NCBI GenBank assembly: GCA_036263655.1
Contig: DATAGP010000047.1
Span: 50,645 to 114,644, forward strand
Origin: Schlegelella_A sp036263655
GTDB taxonomy: Bacteria; Pseudomonadota; Gammaproteobacteria; Burkholderiales; Burkholderiaceae_C
Length of the DNA: 64,000 nt
Reading direction: 5' to 3'
The notes beneath the pieces are model-generated. The model searched no databases. It was not told the DNA's origin and saw only the letters and a program-made list of their open reading frames with translations. The first letter of the stretch is position 1; every line of letters begins with the position of its first letter. Shown here one piece after another: positions 17,720-26,608 of this stretch. The translations under genes were made by a program, and so were the position numbers.

Positions 17720-18649
17720 ATGAACACCTCCGCCCAGCCCGTCACCGTGCGCGAGGTCGGCCTGCGCGACGGCCTGCAGAGCATCGCCCGAACCGTCCCC
17801 ACCGAGACCAAGATCGAGTGGCTGCGCGCCGCCCACGCCGCAGGGCTCCGCGAAATCGAGGTCGGCTCCTTCGTTCCGCCGCGACTCCTGCCGCAGCTCG
17901 CCGACACCGCCGCGCTCGTCGATGCGGCACGGTCGTTGCCGGGCCTCGTCGCCTCGGTTCTCGTGCCCAACCTGAAGGGTGCGCAGGCGGCGCTCGACGC
18001 CCGCGCCGACCTGATGCTGCTGCCCCTCTCGGCCAGCCACGCGCACAGCCTGGCCAACTTGCGCAAGACGCCCGACGACGTGGTCGAAGAGATCGGCCGC
18101 ATCCGCGCCTTGCGTGACGCGAGCGGCTCGCCGTGCGTGCTCGAGGTCGGCCTCAGCACCGCCTTCGGCTGCACGATCCAGGGCCGCGTCGACGAGGAAG
18201 AGGTGGCCCGGCTGGTGCAGGCGGTGCTCGACGCCGGCGCCGACCGGGTCGGCCTCGCCGACACCGTCGGCTATGCCGACCCGAGCCAGGTCGCGCGTCT
18301 CTTCGAGCGCTGCTTCCGGATCGCCGGCGACCGGCTCGGCTGCGGCCACTTCCACGACACGCGCGGCCTCGGCCTGGCCAACGTCTTCGCCGCCTGGCAG
18401 ACGGGCGTGCGTCGCTTCGACGCCTGCGTCGGCGGCATCGGCGGCTGCCCGCATGCGCCGGGCGCCAGCGGCAACGTCGCGACGGAGGACGTGGCCTACC
18501 TCTTCGCCAGCATGGGCGTTTTGACCGGCCTCGACTTCGACGCGCTCATGGCGCTGCGCGGGCGCATCGCGCAGTGGCTCGAGGGCGAGCCGCTGCACGG
18601 CCACGTCTGGCGCGCCGGCCTGCCGAAGACGCTGCAGGAGGCGGCGTGA
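17720..18649 (+). CDS. Hydroxymethylglutaryl-CoA lyase-family protein
   Basis: A TIM-barrel HMGL-family lyase that would cleave a 3-hydroxyacyl-CoA to acetyl-CoA plus a keto acid; HMG-CoA and related citramalyl- or malyl-type CoA esters are the known range. The 309-residue protein has the DRE-TIM start VREVGLRDGLQS (catalytic Arg, Asp), the metal-binding HFHDTRGLGLAN and the flexible-loop GGIGGCPHAPGASGNVATED with the catalytic cysteine. It begins an operon with short overlaps through to 22830: CoA-transferase, solute receptor and aconitase-like protein. The physiological substrate is therefore likely an imported carboxylate activated by the transferase, rather than leucine-derived HMG-CoA (inference). 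Confidence 0.9.
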   Translation: MNTSAQPVTVREVGLRDGLQSIARTVPTETKIEWLRAAHAAGLREIEVGSFVPPRLLPQLADTAALVDAARSLPGLVASVLVPNLKGAQAALDARADLMLLPLSASHAHSLANLRKTPDDVVEEIGRIRALRDASGSPCVLEVGLSTAFGCTIQGRVDEEEVARLVQAVLDAGADRVGLADTVGYADPSQVARLFERCFRIAGDRLGCGHFHDTRGLGLANVFAAWQTGVRRFDACVGGIGGCPHAPGASGNVATEDVAYLFASMGVLTGLDFDALMALRGRIAQWLEGEPLHGHVWRAGLPKTLQEAA

Positions 18650-19896
18650 GCGTCGTGCCGAGCGGCGACGGACGTGCGGTGGTCGGCAGCGTCGAGGCGC
18701 CGCTGCCCATCGTCCCGCAGCCGCTGAAGGGCCTGCGCGTCGTCGAGTTCACGCACATGGTGATGGGCCCGACCTGCGCGATGGTGCTCGCCGACCTCGG
18801 CGCCGAGGTCATCAAGGTCGAGCCGATCGACGGCGAGGGGACGCGGCGCCTGCTCGGCGCCGGCGCCGGCTTCTTCCCGATGTTCAACCGCAACAAGAAG
18901 AGCATCGGCGTCGACCTCAAGCAGGAGGCCGGCGCCGAGGTGGCGAGGAAGCTGGCGGCCTCGGCCGATGTCGTCGTCGAGAACTTCAAGCCGGGCACGC
19001 TGAAGAAGTTCGGCCTCGACTACGCCGGCCTCGCGGCCTTGAACCCGCGCCTCATCTACGTCAGCCACAAGGGTTTCCTGCCCGGCCCGTACGAGCATCG
19101 CACCGCGCTGGACGAGGTCGTGCAGATGATGGGCGGCCTGGCCTACATGACCGGCCGCCCGGGCGACCCGCTGCGCGCCGGCACCAGCGTCAACGACATC
19201 ATGGGCGGCCTGTTCGGCGCGATCGGCACGCTCGGCGCGCTGATCCAGCGCGGCATCACCGGCCAGGGCATGGAGGTGCAGTCGGCGCTCTTCGAGAACA
19301 ACGTCTTCCTGATGGGCCAGCACATGCTGCAGTTCGCGATGACCGGGCGGCACCCGGCGCCGATGCCGGCGCGCGACAACCCGTGGGCCGTCTACGACGT
19401 CTTCACCGTCAAGGACGGCGAGCAGATATTTCTCTGCGCCGTCAGCGACGCGCAATGGCAGACCTTCTGCGACGTGCTCGACCTGCCCGACCTGAAGGCC
19501 GACCCGGCGCTGCAGACGAACAACGAGCGCGTGCGCGTCCGTCCCGCCCTGCTGGCGACGCTGCGCGAGCGGCTGGCGAGCCGCAGCGCGGGCGAGCTGG
19601 CGGCGATCTTCGAGCGCGCCGGCCTGCCCTTCGCGCCGATCAGGAAGCCCGAGGACCTGTATGACGACCCGCACCTCATCGCGACCGGCGGGCTCGCCGA
19701 CGTCGAGCTGCCCGACGGCGACAAGGCTGGGCAGACGGTGAAGACGACGCTGCTGCCGATCACGCTCGGTGGCAAGCGCCTGCCGGTGCGCCTGCAGCCG
19801 CCGCGCTTCGCCGCCCACACGCACGAGCTGCTCGCCGGCCTCGGCTACCGCGACGACGAGATGGCGGCGCTGCGTGCCGCCGGCGCCGTCGCCTGA
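18646..19896 (+). CDS. Family III CoA-transferase
   Basis: A CaiB/BaiF-type transferase of 416 residues in the normal domain order, unlike the paralogue at 12.4 kb. It begins with PLKGLRVVEFTHMVMGPTCA and VEPIDGEGTR, the CoA-binding region, has the catalytic Asp in HRTALDEVVQMMGG, and continues through the second half (SALFENNVFLMGQHM) to the end. The GTG start at 18646 overlaps the lyase stop (GTGA). In this operon it would activate a dicarboxylate or hydroxy acid to its CoA ester for the lyase, with succinyl- or acetyl-CoA as a likely donor. Donor and acceptor cannot be read from the sequence. Confidence 0.92.
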   Translation: MSVVPSGDGRAVVGSVEAPLPIVPQPLKGLRVVEFTHMVMGPTCAMVLADLGAEVIKVEPIDGEGTRRLLGAGAGFFPMFNRNKKSIGVDLKQEAGAEVARKLAASADVVVENFKPGTLKKFGLDYAGLAALNPRLIYVSHKGFLPGPYEHRTALDEVVQMMGGLAYMTGRPGDPLRAGTSVNDIMGGLFGAIGTLGALIQRGITGQGMEVQSALFENNVFLMGQHMLQFAMTGRHPAPMPARDNPWAVYDVFTVKDGEQIFLCAVSDAQWQTFCDVLDLPDLKADPALQTNNERVRVRPALLATLRERLASRSAGELAAIFERAGLPFAPIRKPEDLYDDPHLIATGGLADVELPDGDKAGQTVKTTLLPITLGGKRLPVRLQPPRFAAHTHELLAGLGYRDDEMAALRAAGAVA

Positions 19897-19951
19897 TCGG
19901 CCGCGCGTCGGGCTTGGGCAGCCGAACACATTCAACGACGAGGAGACAGAG

Positions 19952-20923
19952 ATGCAGAAGACTTTCGCCCTGACGCGCCGCACGGTCGTCGCCGGGCTCG
20001 CCGGCAGCCTGGCCCTGCCCGCGCTCGCCCAGTCCGACAAGCCCGTGCGCTTCATCCTGCCGAACGCGGTCGGCTCCGGCGTCGACGCGATCGCGCGGGC
20101 GGCGCAGAACGCGCTCGGCAAGGCGCTCGGCCATCCGGTGATCATCGACAACCAGCCGGGGGCCGGCGGGATCGTCGGCCTGCAGGCGCTGGCGCGCGCA
20201 CCCGCCGACGGCTCGACGCTCGGCATCGTCTCGAACAACGTCGTCATCTTCCCGAGCGTGCTGAAGAGCGTGCCGTTCGACATGCCCGCCGACTTCACGC
20301 CCATCACCGTCGTCGGCTACACGCCGGTGGTGCTGGTCGTCAATGCCAAGGTGCCGGCCAAGGACGCGAAGGAGTTCATCACCCTGCTGAAGTCGAGGAA
20401 CGGCGACATGACCTACGCGTCGGGCGGCAACGGCACCATCCTGCACCTGGCCGCGGCGATGTTCCTCGACGAGGCCAAGGTCGCGGCGCGCCACATCCCG
20501 TACAAGGGTGTCGGGCCGATGCTCACCGACCTGATCGGCGGCCAGGTCGACTTCGCGACGGCGGCGTTGCCGAGCCTGCAGGCGCACCTGAAGTCGGGCG
20601 CGCTGCGGGCCATCGGCATCGCCACGGCGCAGCGCGCGCCGGCGGCGCCGGAGATCCCGACCTTCGTCGAGCAGGGCCTGCCCGGCTACGTCGTCGAGGC
20701 CTGGTTCGCGGTGATCGCGCCGAAGGGCCTGCCGCCGGCCGAGGTGCAGCGCGTGCATGCGGCGGTGGTCGCCGCCTTCAACGACGCCGAGGTCAAGGAA
20801 GCCATGGCCAAGCAGGGCAACGTCATCAACCCGGGACCGGCCGACCAGGCGATGCCCTTCTTCCGCAGCGAGCGCGCGAAGTACGCGGTGCTGGTCAAGA
20901 AGGCGGGCGTCGAGGCGCAGTGA
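19952..20923 (+). CDS. TTT-family (Bug-type) tricarboxylate solute receptor
   Basis: A periplasmic binding protein of the tripartite tricarboxylate transporter family, abundant in Burkholderiales. The N-terminus carries a signal peptide with a twin-arginine-like LTRRTVVAGLAGSLALP ending in ALAQ. The mature part has the Bug signatures VRFILPNAVGSGVDAIAR, VIIDNQPGAGGIVGLQ and HIPYKGVGPMLTDLIGGQVD. It has 323 residues, the usual length, and a good ribosome site GAGGAGA. No TctA/TctB membrane partners are present, which is common for this family and implies use of a permease elsewhere. Its place between the CoA-transferase and the aconitase-like gene suggests it captures the carboxylate that they degrade. 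Confidence 0.94.
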   Translation: MQKTFALTRRTVVAGLAGSLALPALAQSDKPVRFILPNAVGSGVDAIARAAQNALGKALGHPVIIDNQPGAGGIVGLQALARAPADGSTLGIVSNNVVIFPSVLKSVPFDMPADFTPITVVGYTPVVLVVNAKVPAKDAKEFITLLKSRNGDMTYASGGNGTILHLAAAMFLDEAKVAARHIPYKGVGPMLTDLIGGQVDFATAALPSLQAHLKSGALRAIGIATAQRAPAAPEIPTFVEQGLPGYVVEAWFAVIAPKGLPPAEVQRVHAAVVAAFNDAEVKEAMAKQGNVINPGPADQAMPFFRSERAKYAVLVKKAGVEAQ

Positions 20924-22830
20924 ACGCTGGTGCGCCGGTCCTCGGCCGGCGCCTCTACCTCGCCGTCGACCCGGCGCTGGTCGGCGAGCAGCTCGGCGGC
21001 CGCGACCTGACGCGGGCCGAGGCCGGGCCGCTGCGCGACGACATCTCGACCGACGAGATCACGCCGATGCCGGCGCTGGTGCACTTCGACGCGACGCTCG
21101 GCCGCCATGCGCACACCGGCTTCGTCGCTGCCGGCGAGCGGCCGATCGGCGTCGACGCGCTGCGTGCCGCCGGCATCGGCGTGCTCGTCGGCGGCCGCCG
21201 CTACGGCAAGGGCAGCTCGCGCGAGCACTCGCCGCTGGCCGAGCAGTCGGCCGGCATCCGCCTCGTCGTGGCCGAGAGCTTCGAGCGGATCTACCGGCAG
21301 AACGCCGACAACCTCGGCCTGCTCACGAGCACCGACCTCGGCCTCGTCGACCGCCTGGAGCGTGGCGAGGTGCCGACGCTCGACGAGCTGCTCGCCGGCC
21401 GCGAGCCGCTGGCCGCCGCGATCCTTCGTGCCGGCGGCCTGCTCCGCCACGGGCTCGGCCCAGCGTCGCCGCTCGAGCCGATCGACGAGCGCCGCCCGCG
21501 CACGCTGTTCGAGAAGATCGTCGATCGCCACCGGGTGCGGCCCGGCTTCGTTCGCGCCGACCTCCGCTACATCCACGAGTACTACACGGGCATGTGCGCG
21601 CACCTCCTCGAGCAGCACGCCGGCCCCGGCTACGCACTGCACGAGCCGGGCAGCATCGTCTGCTTCGAGGACCACCTGTCCTACGTGGAGGAGAGCCCGA
21701 TGCACGTCGCGCAGGCCCTGGTGGGCAACGTGCGCCGGCTGTCGGCGGCGCACCGCGCCTTCGTCGCTCGCCACGGGCTCAAGGACCACGGCTACCTGCC
21801 GGGCGGCGAGGGCTCCGAGGGCATCTCGCACGCCATCGTCGCCGAGCGCTACGCGCGGCCCGGGCAGCTCGTCGTCGGCACCGATTCGCACACGCCGCAC
21901 AGCGGCGCGCTCGGCTGCGTCGCCGTCGGCGTCGGCACGACCGACATGGCCAACGCCTTCCTCACGGGCGGGGTGCGCCTCGGCCGACCCGAGGTGCTGC
22001 GGGTCGAGGTCGAGGGAAGCCTGCCGCCGGGCACGTCGGCGAAGGACCTGGCCCTGCACCTGCTCGCACTGCCGGAGATCCGCGCCGGCGCCGGCGTCGG
22101 CCGCGTCTTCGAGTTCGGCGGCGCTGCGGTGCGCGCGCTGGCCATCGACGAGCGGGCCACGCTCACCAACATGACCGCCGAGCTGGGCGGGCTGACCGGC
22201 CTCGTCGAGCCCGACGGCGAGACGCTCCGCTTCCTGCGCGAGCGTCGCGGCCTCGATTTCGCGCTCGAGCCGTGGATGCGGAGCGATGCCGGCGCGGCGT
22301 ACGCCGCGACGATCCGTGTCGACGCGGCGATGCTGTCGCCGATGGTCGCGCGGCCCGGCGATCCGGGCCGAGGCGTCGCCCTGGCCGAGCTTGCGGAGCG
22401 GCCGCGCATCGACATCGCCTACGCCGGCTCGTGCACCGCCGGCAAGCGCGAGGACTTCGTCCAGTACCACGCCGTGCTGTCGTGGGCCGCCGAGCGCGGC
22501 CTGCGGGTGGCGCCCGGCGTGGCCCTCTACCTGCAGTTCGGCAGCGAGGACGTGCGCGAGCACTGCGTTCGCGCCGGCTGGCTGGCCGCGTTCGAGGCGG
22601 TCGGCGCACGCATCCTCCATGCGGCCTGTGGCGCCTGCGCCAACTGCGGCCCCGGTGCCTCGACGGCTGCCGAGCAGGTGACCGTCAGCGCCATCAACCG
22701 CAACTTCCCGGGGCGCTCGGGGCCGGGCCAGGTGTGGCTGGCGAGCCCGGCGACGACGGCGGCCAGCGCCATCGCGGGCCGCCTCGCCTCGTTCCAGGAG
22801 CTGATGTCGGAACACGCGAGCCGCGCCTGA
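20920..22830 (+). CDS. Aconitase-superfamily dehydratase with swivel domain first
   Basis: A 636-residue hydro-lyase fusing a LeuD-like swivel domain (residues ~1-190, with RRYGKGSSREHSPLAEQ) to a LeuC/aconitase-like catalytic part (~195-636, with GTDSHTPHSGALGC). Cluster cysteines are present: Cys505 in GSCTAGKRED and Cys570/Cys573 in ACGACANCGPG, so a [4Fe-4S] centre is expected. Classical aconitase A has the swivel at the C-terminus. Swivel-first order is seen in AcnB, but the AcnB HEAT-like domain is absent. It would isomerise or hydrate a hydroxy-acid. The GTG start overlaps the receptor stop (GTGA), completing the operon. The specific substrate is not known; leucine biosynthesis is unlikely given the context. 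Confidence 0.88.
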   Translation: MNAGAPVLGRRLYLAVDPALVGEQLGGRDLTRAEAGPLRDDISTDEITPMPALVHFDATLGRHAHTGFVAAGERPIGVDALRAAGIGVLVGGRRYGKGSSREHSPLAEQSAGIRLVVAESFERIYRQNADNLGLLTSTDLGLVDRLERGEVPTLDELLAGREPLAAAILRAGGLLRHGLGPASPLEPIDERRPRTLFEKIVDRHRVRPGFVRADLRYIHEYYTGMCAHLLEQHAGPGYALHEPGSIVCFEDHLSYVEESPMHVAQALVGNVRRLSAAHRAFVARHGLKDHGYLPGGEGSEGISHAIVAERYARPGQLVVGTDSHTPHSGALGCVAVGVGTTDMANAFLTGGVRLGRPEVLRVEVEGSLPPGTSAKDLALHLLALPEIRAGAGVGRVFEFGGAAVRALAIDERATLTNMTAELGGLTGLVEPDGETLRFLRERRGLDFALEPWMRSDAGAAYAATIRVDAAMLSPMVARPGDPGRGVALAELAERPRIDIAYAGSCTAGKREDFVQYHAVLSWAAERGLRVAPGVALYLQFGSEDVREHCVRAGWLAAFEAVGARILHAACGACANCGPGASTAAEQVTVSAINRNFPGRSGPGQVWLASPATTAASAIAGRLASFQELMSEHASRA

Positions 22831-22863
22831 AGAAGCGCTGAGTTGACGCCTGGGCCGCGCCGA

Positions 22864-24078
22864 TCACACGATGTCGAGGGTCGGCCATGCCGCCGTGCCG
22901 CCGATGCAGTGCCACAGGTAGACGGCGAGGCCCGGGTCTCCCGTCCACAGCGTGTAGCGTCCTTGCCCGTGCGTTCGACGCATGCGACCGTGCTGCGCCA
23001 GCGCGTGCATGGCGAAGCGCCGGGCGCGATCGAGCCAGAGGGCGTCGCCGCTGCGGCGATGCAGCTTGAGGAAGGCGTAGCCGTTGCCCGCGGTGCCGTG
23101 ACAGAGGCCGAAGCCCTTCTCGAGCGGCCCGGCCTGCCAGATGGCCTCGCCGGCGGCGAGCAGCAGGTCGTCGAGCTCGGTCGACCATCGTGCCGGAATG
23201 CCGGCGAGCGCCGTGACGATGCCCGGCGCTCCGTGGCACCACTGCATGAGCATGCTCGCGCCACCGGCCCGCGGGGCCGACATGCCGGGCGGCCAGTTGA
23301 CCCGCGAGCCTTCGTGCCTGGCGGTGACGCGCAGCGTGCCGAGGACACGCTCGAAGAGCTGCTCGCGCCGATCGTGGTCGAGCAGCGAGGCTCCGAGGAT
23401 CAACGGATAGGCATTGCCTGCGAAGCCGTGGCCGGCGCCCAGGTACTGGACGATGCGGCCGTAGAGATCCTGGGTCCACAAATGGCAGCCGTGGCGGGGG
23501 TCGAGGGTCCAGGTCCGCCAGAGCTGCTCGACGTTGTCGAGGAACAGCGCGCGCCAGCGCGGCTCGGAGGTCGCCAGCCACAGATGCCAGGCGGCGATCA
23601 TCGTTCCGGGCGCGGCCCACAGGGCTTCGTGGGTCGGGTTGGCGATGTTCGATGCGACGGCGACGTGCAGCCGGTTTGCGGCCTCGGCCGATCCGGTCAG
23701 CCGCCAGAGCACGAGCAGGATCCCGACCTCGCCCAGGAAGTACGAGGGGACGGGCTCGCCGGTGTCGGGATCGGACGGGTAAGCGGCGTCCGCCGCCGCG
23801 ATGGCGGCGGCGAGATCGAGGCTCGTCTCGGCCGCGCCCTCGCGCTGCAGATAGGCGAGGGCCCACAGCACCCCGGCCCGGCCGAGATAGAGGCTCTTGA
23901 AGCCGGTCCGAGGCACATCGCCTTCCACGTCCAGCGGATGGACGCGCCAGGCTCCCTGCGATCCGCCGTGCTCCTCGATGTCGCGAACGATCGAGCGAAC
24001 GGCAGCGCGCGCAGCGGCTTCATCCCAGGGATCGGTTGTCAGCGGCTCGTGGCGGGCGGGGTCGAAGAGCATGTGCAT
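22864..24078 (-). CDS. LanC-like protein (lanthionine synthetase C family)
   Basis: A double-helical-barrel LanC-like protein of 404 residues. LanC enzymes add Cys thiols to dehydrated Ser/Thr in lanthipeptides, and eukaryote-like LanCL proteins add glutathione or remove dehydroamino acids. The three zinc ligands are intact: Cys281 (QWCHGAPG) and Cys326-His327 (GLCHGTAGNGYAF), as is the conserved GAGHGFAGNAY with His217. No dehydratase, precursor peptide or exporter gene is adjacent, so a lanthipeptide role is not supported by context. A stand-alone repair or thiol-addition role is possible. It is divergent from a two-receiver protein, with 119 bp between the starts. Confidence 0.87.
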   Translation of the reverse strand: MHMLFDPARHEPLTTDPWDEAAARAAVRSIVRDIEEHGGSQGAWRVHPLDVEGDVPRTGFKSLYLGRAGVLWALAYLQREGAAETSLDLAAAIAAADAAYPSDPDTGEPVPSYFLGEVGILLVLWRLTGSAEAANRLHVAVASNIANPTHEALWAAPGTMIAAWHLWLATSEPRWRALFLDNVEQLWRTWTLDPRHGCHLWTQDLYGRIVQYLGAGHGFAGNAYPLILGASLLDHDRREQLFERVLGTLRVTARHEGSRVNWPPGMSAPRAGGASMLMQWCHGAPGIVTALAGIPARWSTELDDLLLAAGEAIWQAGPLEKGFGLCHGTAGNGYAFLKLHRRSGDALWLDRARRFAMHALAQHGRMRRTHGQGRYTLWTGDPGLAVYLWHCIGGTAAWPTLDIV

Positions 24079-24197
24079 TGCTGGGCAGCCGGAGCAGAGA
24101 TCACTGTAGGAGAAACGCTCGTTCGCTCGACGCGGCGCGGTCTCGACGATCGCCGGTGCTAGGCTGGTCGGCGACCTCCACTTCGCAGCACGCGCTC

Positions 24198-25409
24198 ATG
24201 GCCGCATCGGCAGCGTCGAAGGATCCCGAGCGGCGTTCGGGCCCCCGAACGCCGGCCGCGAGGAGCATCATGATCGCCTGCGGCAGGTCCGACGACTTGC
24301 GCGAGATCACTGCCCAGCTCGCCGCCGACCATGCGCGGATCACCGGCTCGACGGACTCGGAGTCGTCGATCCGCGATTTCGAGGCGGCGCTGCCGCAGGT
24401 CGTCGTGCTCGCGTTCGACACCATCCTGAAGTCGCAGCAGTACCTGCTCGCCCTCTATCGGCGCAGCGAGGTCGCGAGCAGCCACCGTCATCGCATCGTG
24501 CTTCTCTGCAGCCACGCCGAAGCGCGCGCCGCCTACGAGCTGTGCAAGAAGGGCTGCTACGACGACTACGTCTTGCACTGGCCGCTGGCCCACGACGGGC
24601 TGAGGCTGTCGATGAGCGTCTGGAACGCCGCTCAGGCGGTGCTGAGGGAGACCTCGCGCGTGCATGCCCGGGAGCTGTCACTGAAGGCCGAGCAGGTCAG
24701 GAGCGTGCAGGCGTTCTTCGAGCGCGAGCTCGCCGAAGGGCAGCGGTTCTCCGACACCGTGACCGGCGCGCTCGACCACGTCGAGGTCGCCGTCGACAAG
24801 GCGATCGACGAGTTCGGCAGGCGCGTCGCGGCGCACCGGCCCGGAGAGGCAGGCATGCTCCGCGACCCGGAGGCCTTCGCGCGCGAGCTCGAGCGGCTGA
24901 AGCGGGACGGCGTGCAGCAGGCGTTCCGCGAGGGCAGCCGTCTCGTCGACGAGGCGGCGGCCTGGCCCGCGGGGGCGAAGAACCGCCTCGACTCGGTGGC
25001 CGAGCAGGTGCGCGGGCTGAGCCGGGGGATGTCGGCGCCGCAGGTGACGCTGATGGTCGTCGAGGACGACGAGGTCCAGCGCGAGCTGATCGCCGGTGCC
25101 TTGCACGGCCGGGCCATCGACGTGCTGATGCTGGCCGACGGCGCCTCGCTCGTCGGCGCCATCCGCCGGCGCAAGCCCGACATGATCCTGATGGACATCA
25201 ACCTGCCCGATGCGGACGGCGTGACGCTGACCGGCACGATCTGCGGGCTGCCCCGCCTCCAGGGCGTGCCGGTGCTGATGCTGACCGGCGATGCCAGCCG
25301 CGAGTCGCTGGCCCGCAGCATCGAGGCGGGCGCCGTCGGCTACATCGTCAAGCCGTTCACGCGCGACACGCTGCTCCGCAACATCGATCGCTTCCTGCCG
25401 GTGCCCTGA
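24198..25409 (+). CDS. Two-receiver response regulator-like protein
   Basis: A 403-residue signalling protein. Residues ~25-150 form a degenerate receiver-like domain (RSIMIACGRSDDLREI, VVLAFDTI, then LCSHAEAR and VLHWPL where the conserved Thr/Ser and Lys should be). A helical linker follows (~155-285, charged, probably coiled coil). The C-terminal domain is a complete receiver (MVVEDDEVQRELI, phospho-acceptor Asp333 in ILMDINLPDADG, VLMLTGDAS, Lys in YIVKPFT). There is no DNA-binding or enzymatic output, so it likely acts by protein contact. Start ATG 24198 lies 27 nt after a TAGGCT box; ATG 24270 with AGGAG is an alternative. An HDOD gene follows in the same direction. Confidence 0.8.
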   Translation: MAASAASKDPERRSGPRTPAARSIMIACGRSDDLREITAQLAADHARITGSTDSESSIRDFEAALPQVVVLAFDTILKSQQYLLALYRRSEVASSHRHRIVLLCSHAEARAAYELCKKGCYDDYVLHWPLAHDGLRLSMSVWNAAQAVLRETSRVHARELSLKAEQVRSVQAFFERELAEGQRFSDTVTGALDHVEVAVDKAIDEFGRRVAAHRPGEAGMLRDPEAFARELERLKRDGVQQAFREGSRLVDEAAAWPAGAKNRLDSVAEQVRGLSRGMSAPQVTLMVVEDDEVQRELIAGALHGRAIDVLMLADGASLVGAIRRRKPDMILMDINLPDADGVTLTGTICGLPRLQGVPVLMLTGDASRESLARSIEAGAVGYIVKPFTRDTLLRNIDRFLPVP

Positions 25410-25571
25410 GCCGCCGGCGTCGCGGCCGAAGGCGCTGCCGCTGCGCACCGAACTGCGGAGAAAGCCTCGTTTCGCCGAGCTGATCGACGTTCCGTCCTCG
25501 CACACCTGGTGAACACTTCGGCGTCGGGAAAAGGCAGGGAGCGCGCTCACGCGTGCGGCCTCGGAGAGCGC

Positions 25572-26510
25572 ATGACGAACGTGACGAAGCGGATCGACGA
25601 TCGCGGCGGCCAGTACGTGCCGGCGTTCACCCTCGCACCCGAGCAGCGGGCGGCCGAGGTCCATGCGGCGCCCACCGTGCAGGCGCCCAACTTCATCAAC
25701 GACATCGCCGCCGGCAAGGTCGAGCTGCCGACGATTCCGCAGATCGTGCAGAGCCTCCTCATCGCGCTGCGCGACCCGAATGTCGATGCACGCAAGATCG
25801 GCCAGGCGCTCGCGCAGGACCCGGTGCTGAGCGCCAAGGTGCTGCGCCTTGCCAACTCGTCGTTCTTCGGCGGCCAGCGCTCGATGGCCTCGATCGACGC
25901 CGCCGTGACCCTGATCGGCACGCAGGCGCTGAACCGCCTGATCGTCGCCTGCGGCGTCGCCTCGACCTTCGTCGAGATCCCCGGCATCGACCTGCCCACC
26001 TTCTGGCGCGACGCGCTCGTCGCCGCCACCGCCGCCCACAAGCTGGCGCCGCGCCTCGGCGCCAACCCCGAGGAAGCGTACGTGTGCGGCCTCCTGCACC
26101 GGACCGGTCACCTGATCCTCTGCCACACCTATCCGGAGATCGCGACGCTGGTGTTCGCCGGCTTCGCCGTGCTGCGCGGCGCCGAGCTGGCCGCGACCGA
26201 GAACGACAACTTCGGCATCGACCATGCGGCCGTGGGCGCCCTCTGGATCGAGACCATCGGCTTCCCGCAGCCGGTTGCCGACACCATCCGCAAGGCGGCA
26301 TCGCCGGCCGCCGACGACGACCTGCCGCTCGACCTGTCCCTGCGCGGCGCCTGCGCCCTCGCGGCCGCCGTCGCGCAGAAGCACGCCGTCGACGTCGCCT
26401 GGGCCCAGCTGCCGGCGAGCGTGCAGGCCCGCTTCGGCGGCGGCGCCGCGCCCGACGCCGCGTTCGTCAAGCTGTACGACACCCTGCGGGAAACCGAGCC
26501 GACGTTCTGA
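25572..26510 (+). CDS. HDOD-domain protein
   Basis: HDOD domains are HD-superfamily folds without phosphohydrolase activity that act in signalling, often tied to c-di-GMP or motility control. In this 312-residue protein the domain covers about residues 55-250: ELPTIPQIVQSLLIALRDP, QDPVLSAKVLRLANSSFFGG, AVTLIGTQALNRLIV and VCGLLHRTGHLILCHTYPEI, the usual HDOD landmarks. The start is ATG 25572, with GGAG five bases upstream, in preference to GTG 25509. It follows the two-receiver protein in the same direction after a 162-bp gap; that order (receiver, then HDOD) recurs in proteobacterial signalling modules. Confidence 0.9.
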   Translation: MTNVTKRIDDRGGQYVPAFTLAPEQRAAEVHAAPTVQAPNFINDIAAGKVELPTIPQIVQSLLIALRDPNVDARKIGQALAQDPVLSAKVLRLANSSFFGGQRSMASIDAAVTLIGTQALNRLIVACGVASTFVEIPGIDLPTFWRDALVAATAAHKLAPRLGANPEEAYVCGLLHRTGHLILCHTYPEIATLVFAGFAVLRGAELAATENDNFGIDHAAVGALWIETIGFPQPVADTIRKAASPAADDDLPLDLSLRGACALAAAVAQKHAVDVAWAQLPASVQARFGGGAAPDAAFVKLYDTLRETEPTF

Positions 26511-26608
26511 GCCGCGCTCCGCGTCGCGGGCCCGAGGGCCGGCGCGGCGAGGATGGGTACGATGCGCTGGGCCCGCCCCGGGTCCGTCGTCGCCACCCTC
26601 CAGCGCTC

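Noticed and set aside
22864..24078. Lanthipeptide biosynthetic cluster
   Set aside because: Only the LanC-like gene is present; there is no dehydratase, precursor, protease or exporter in the neighbourhood.
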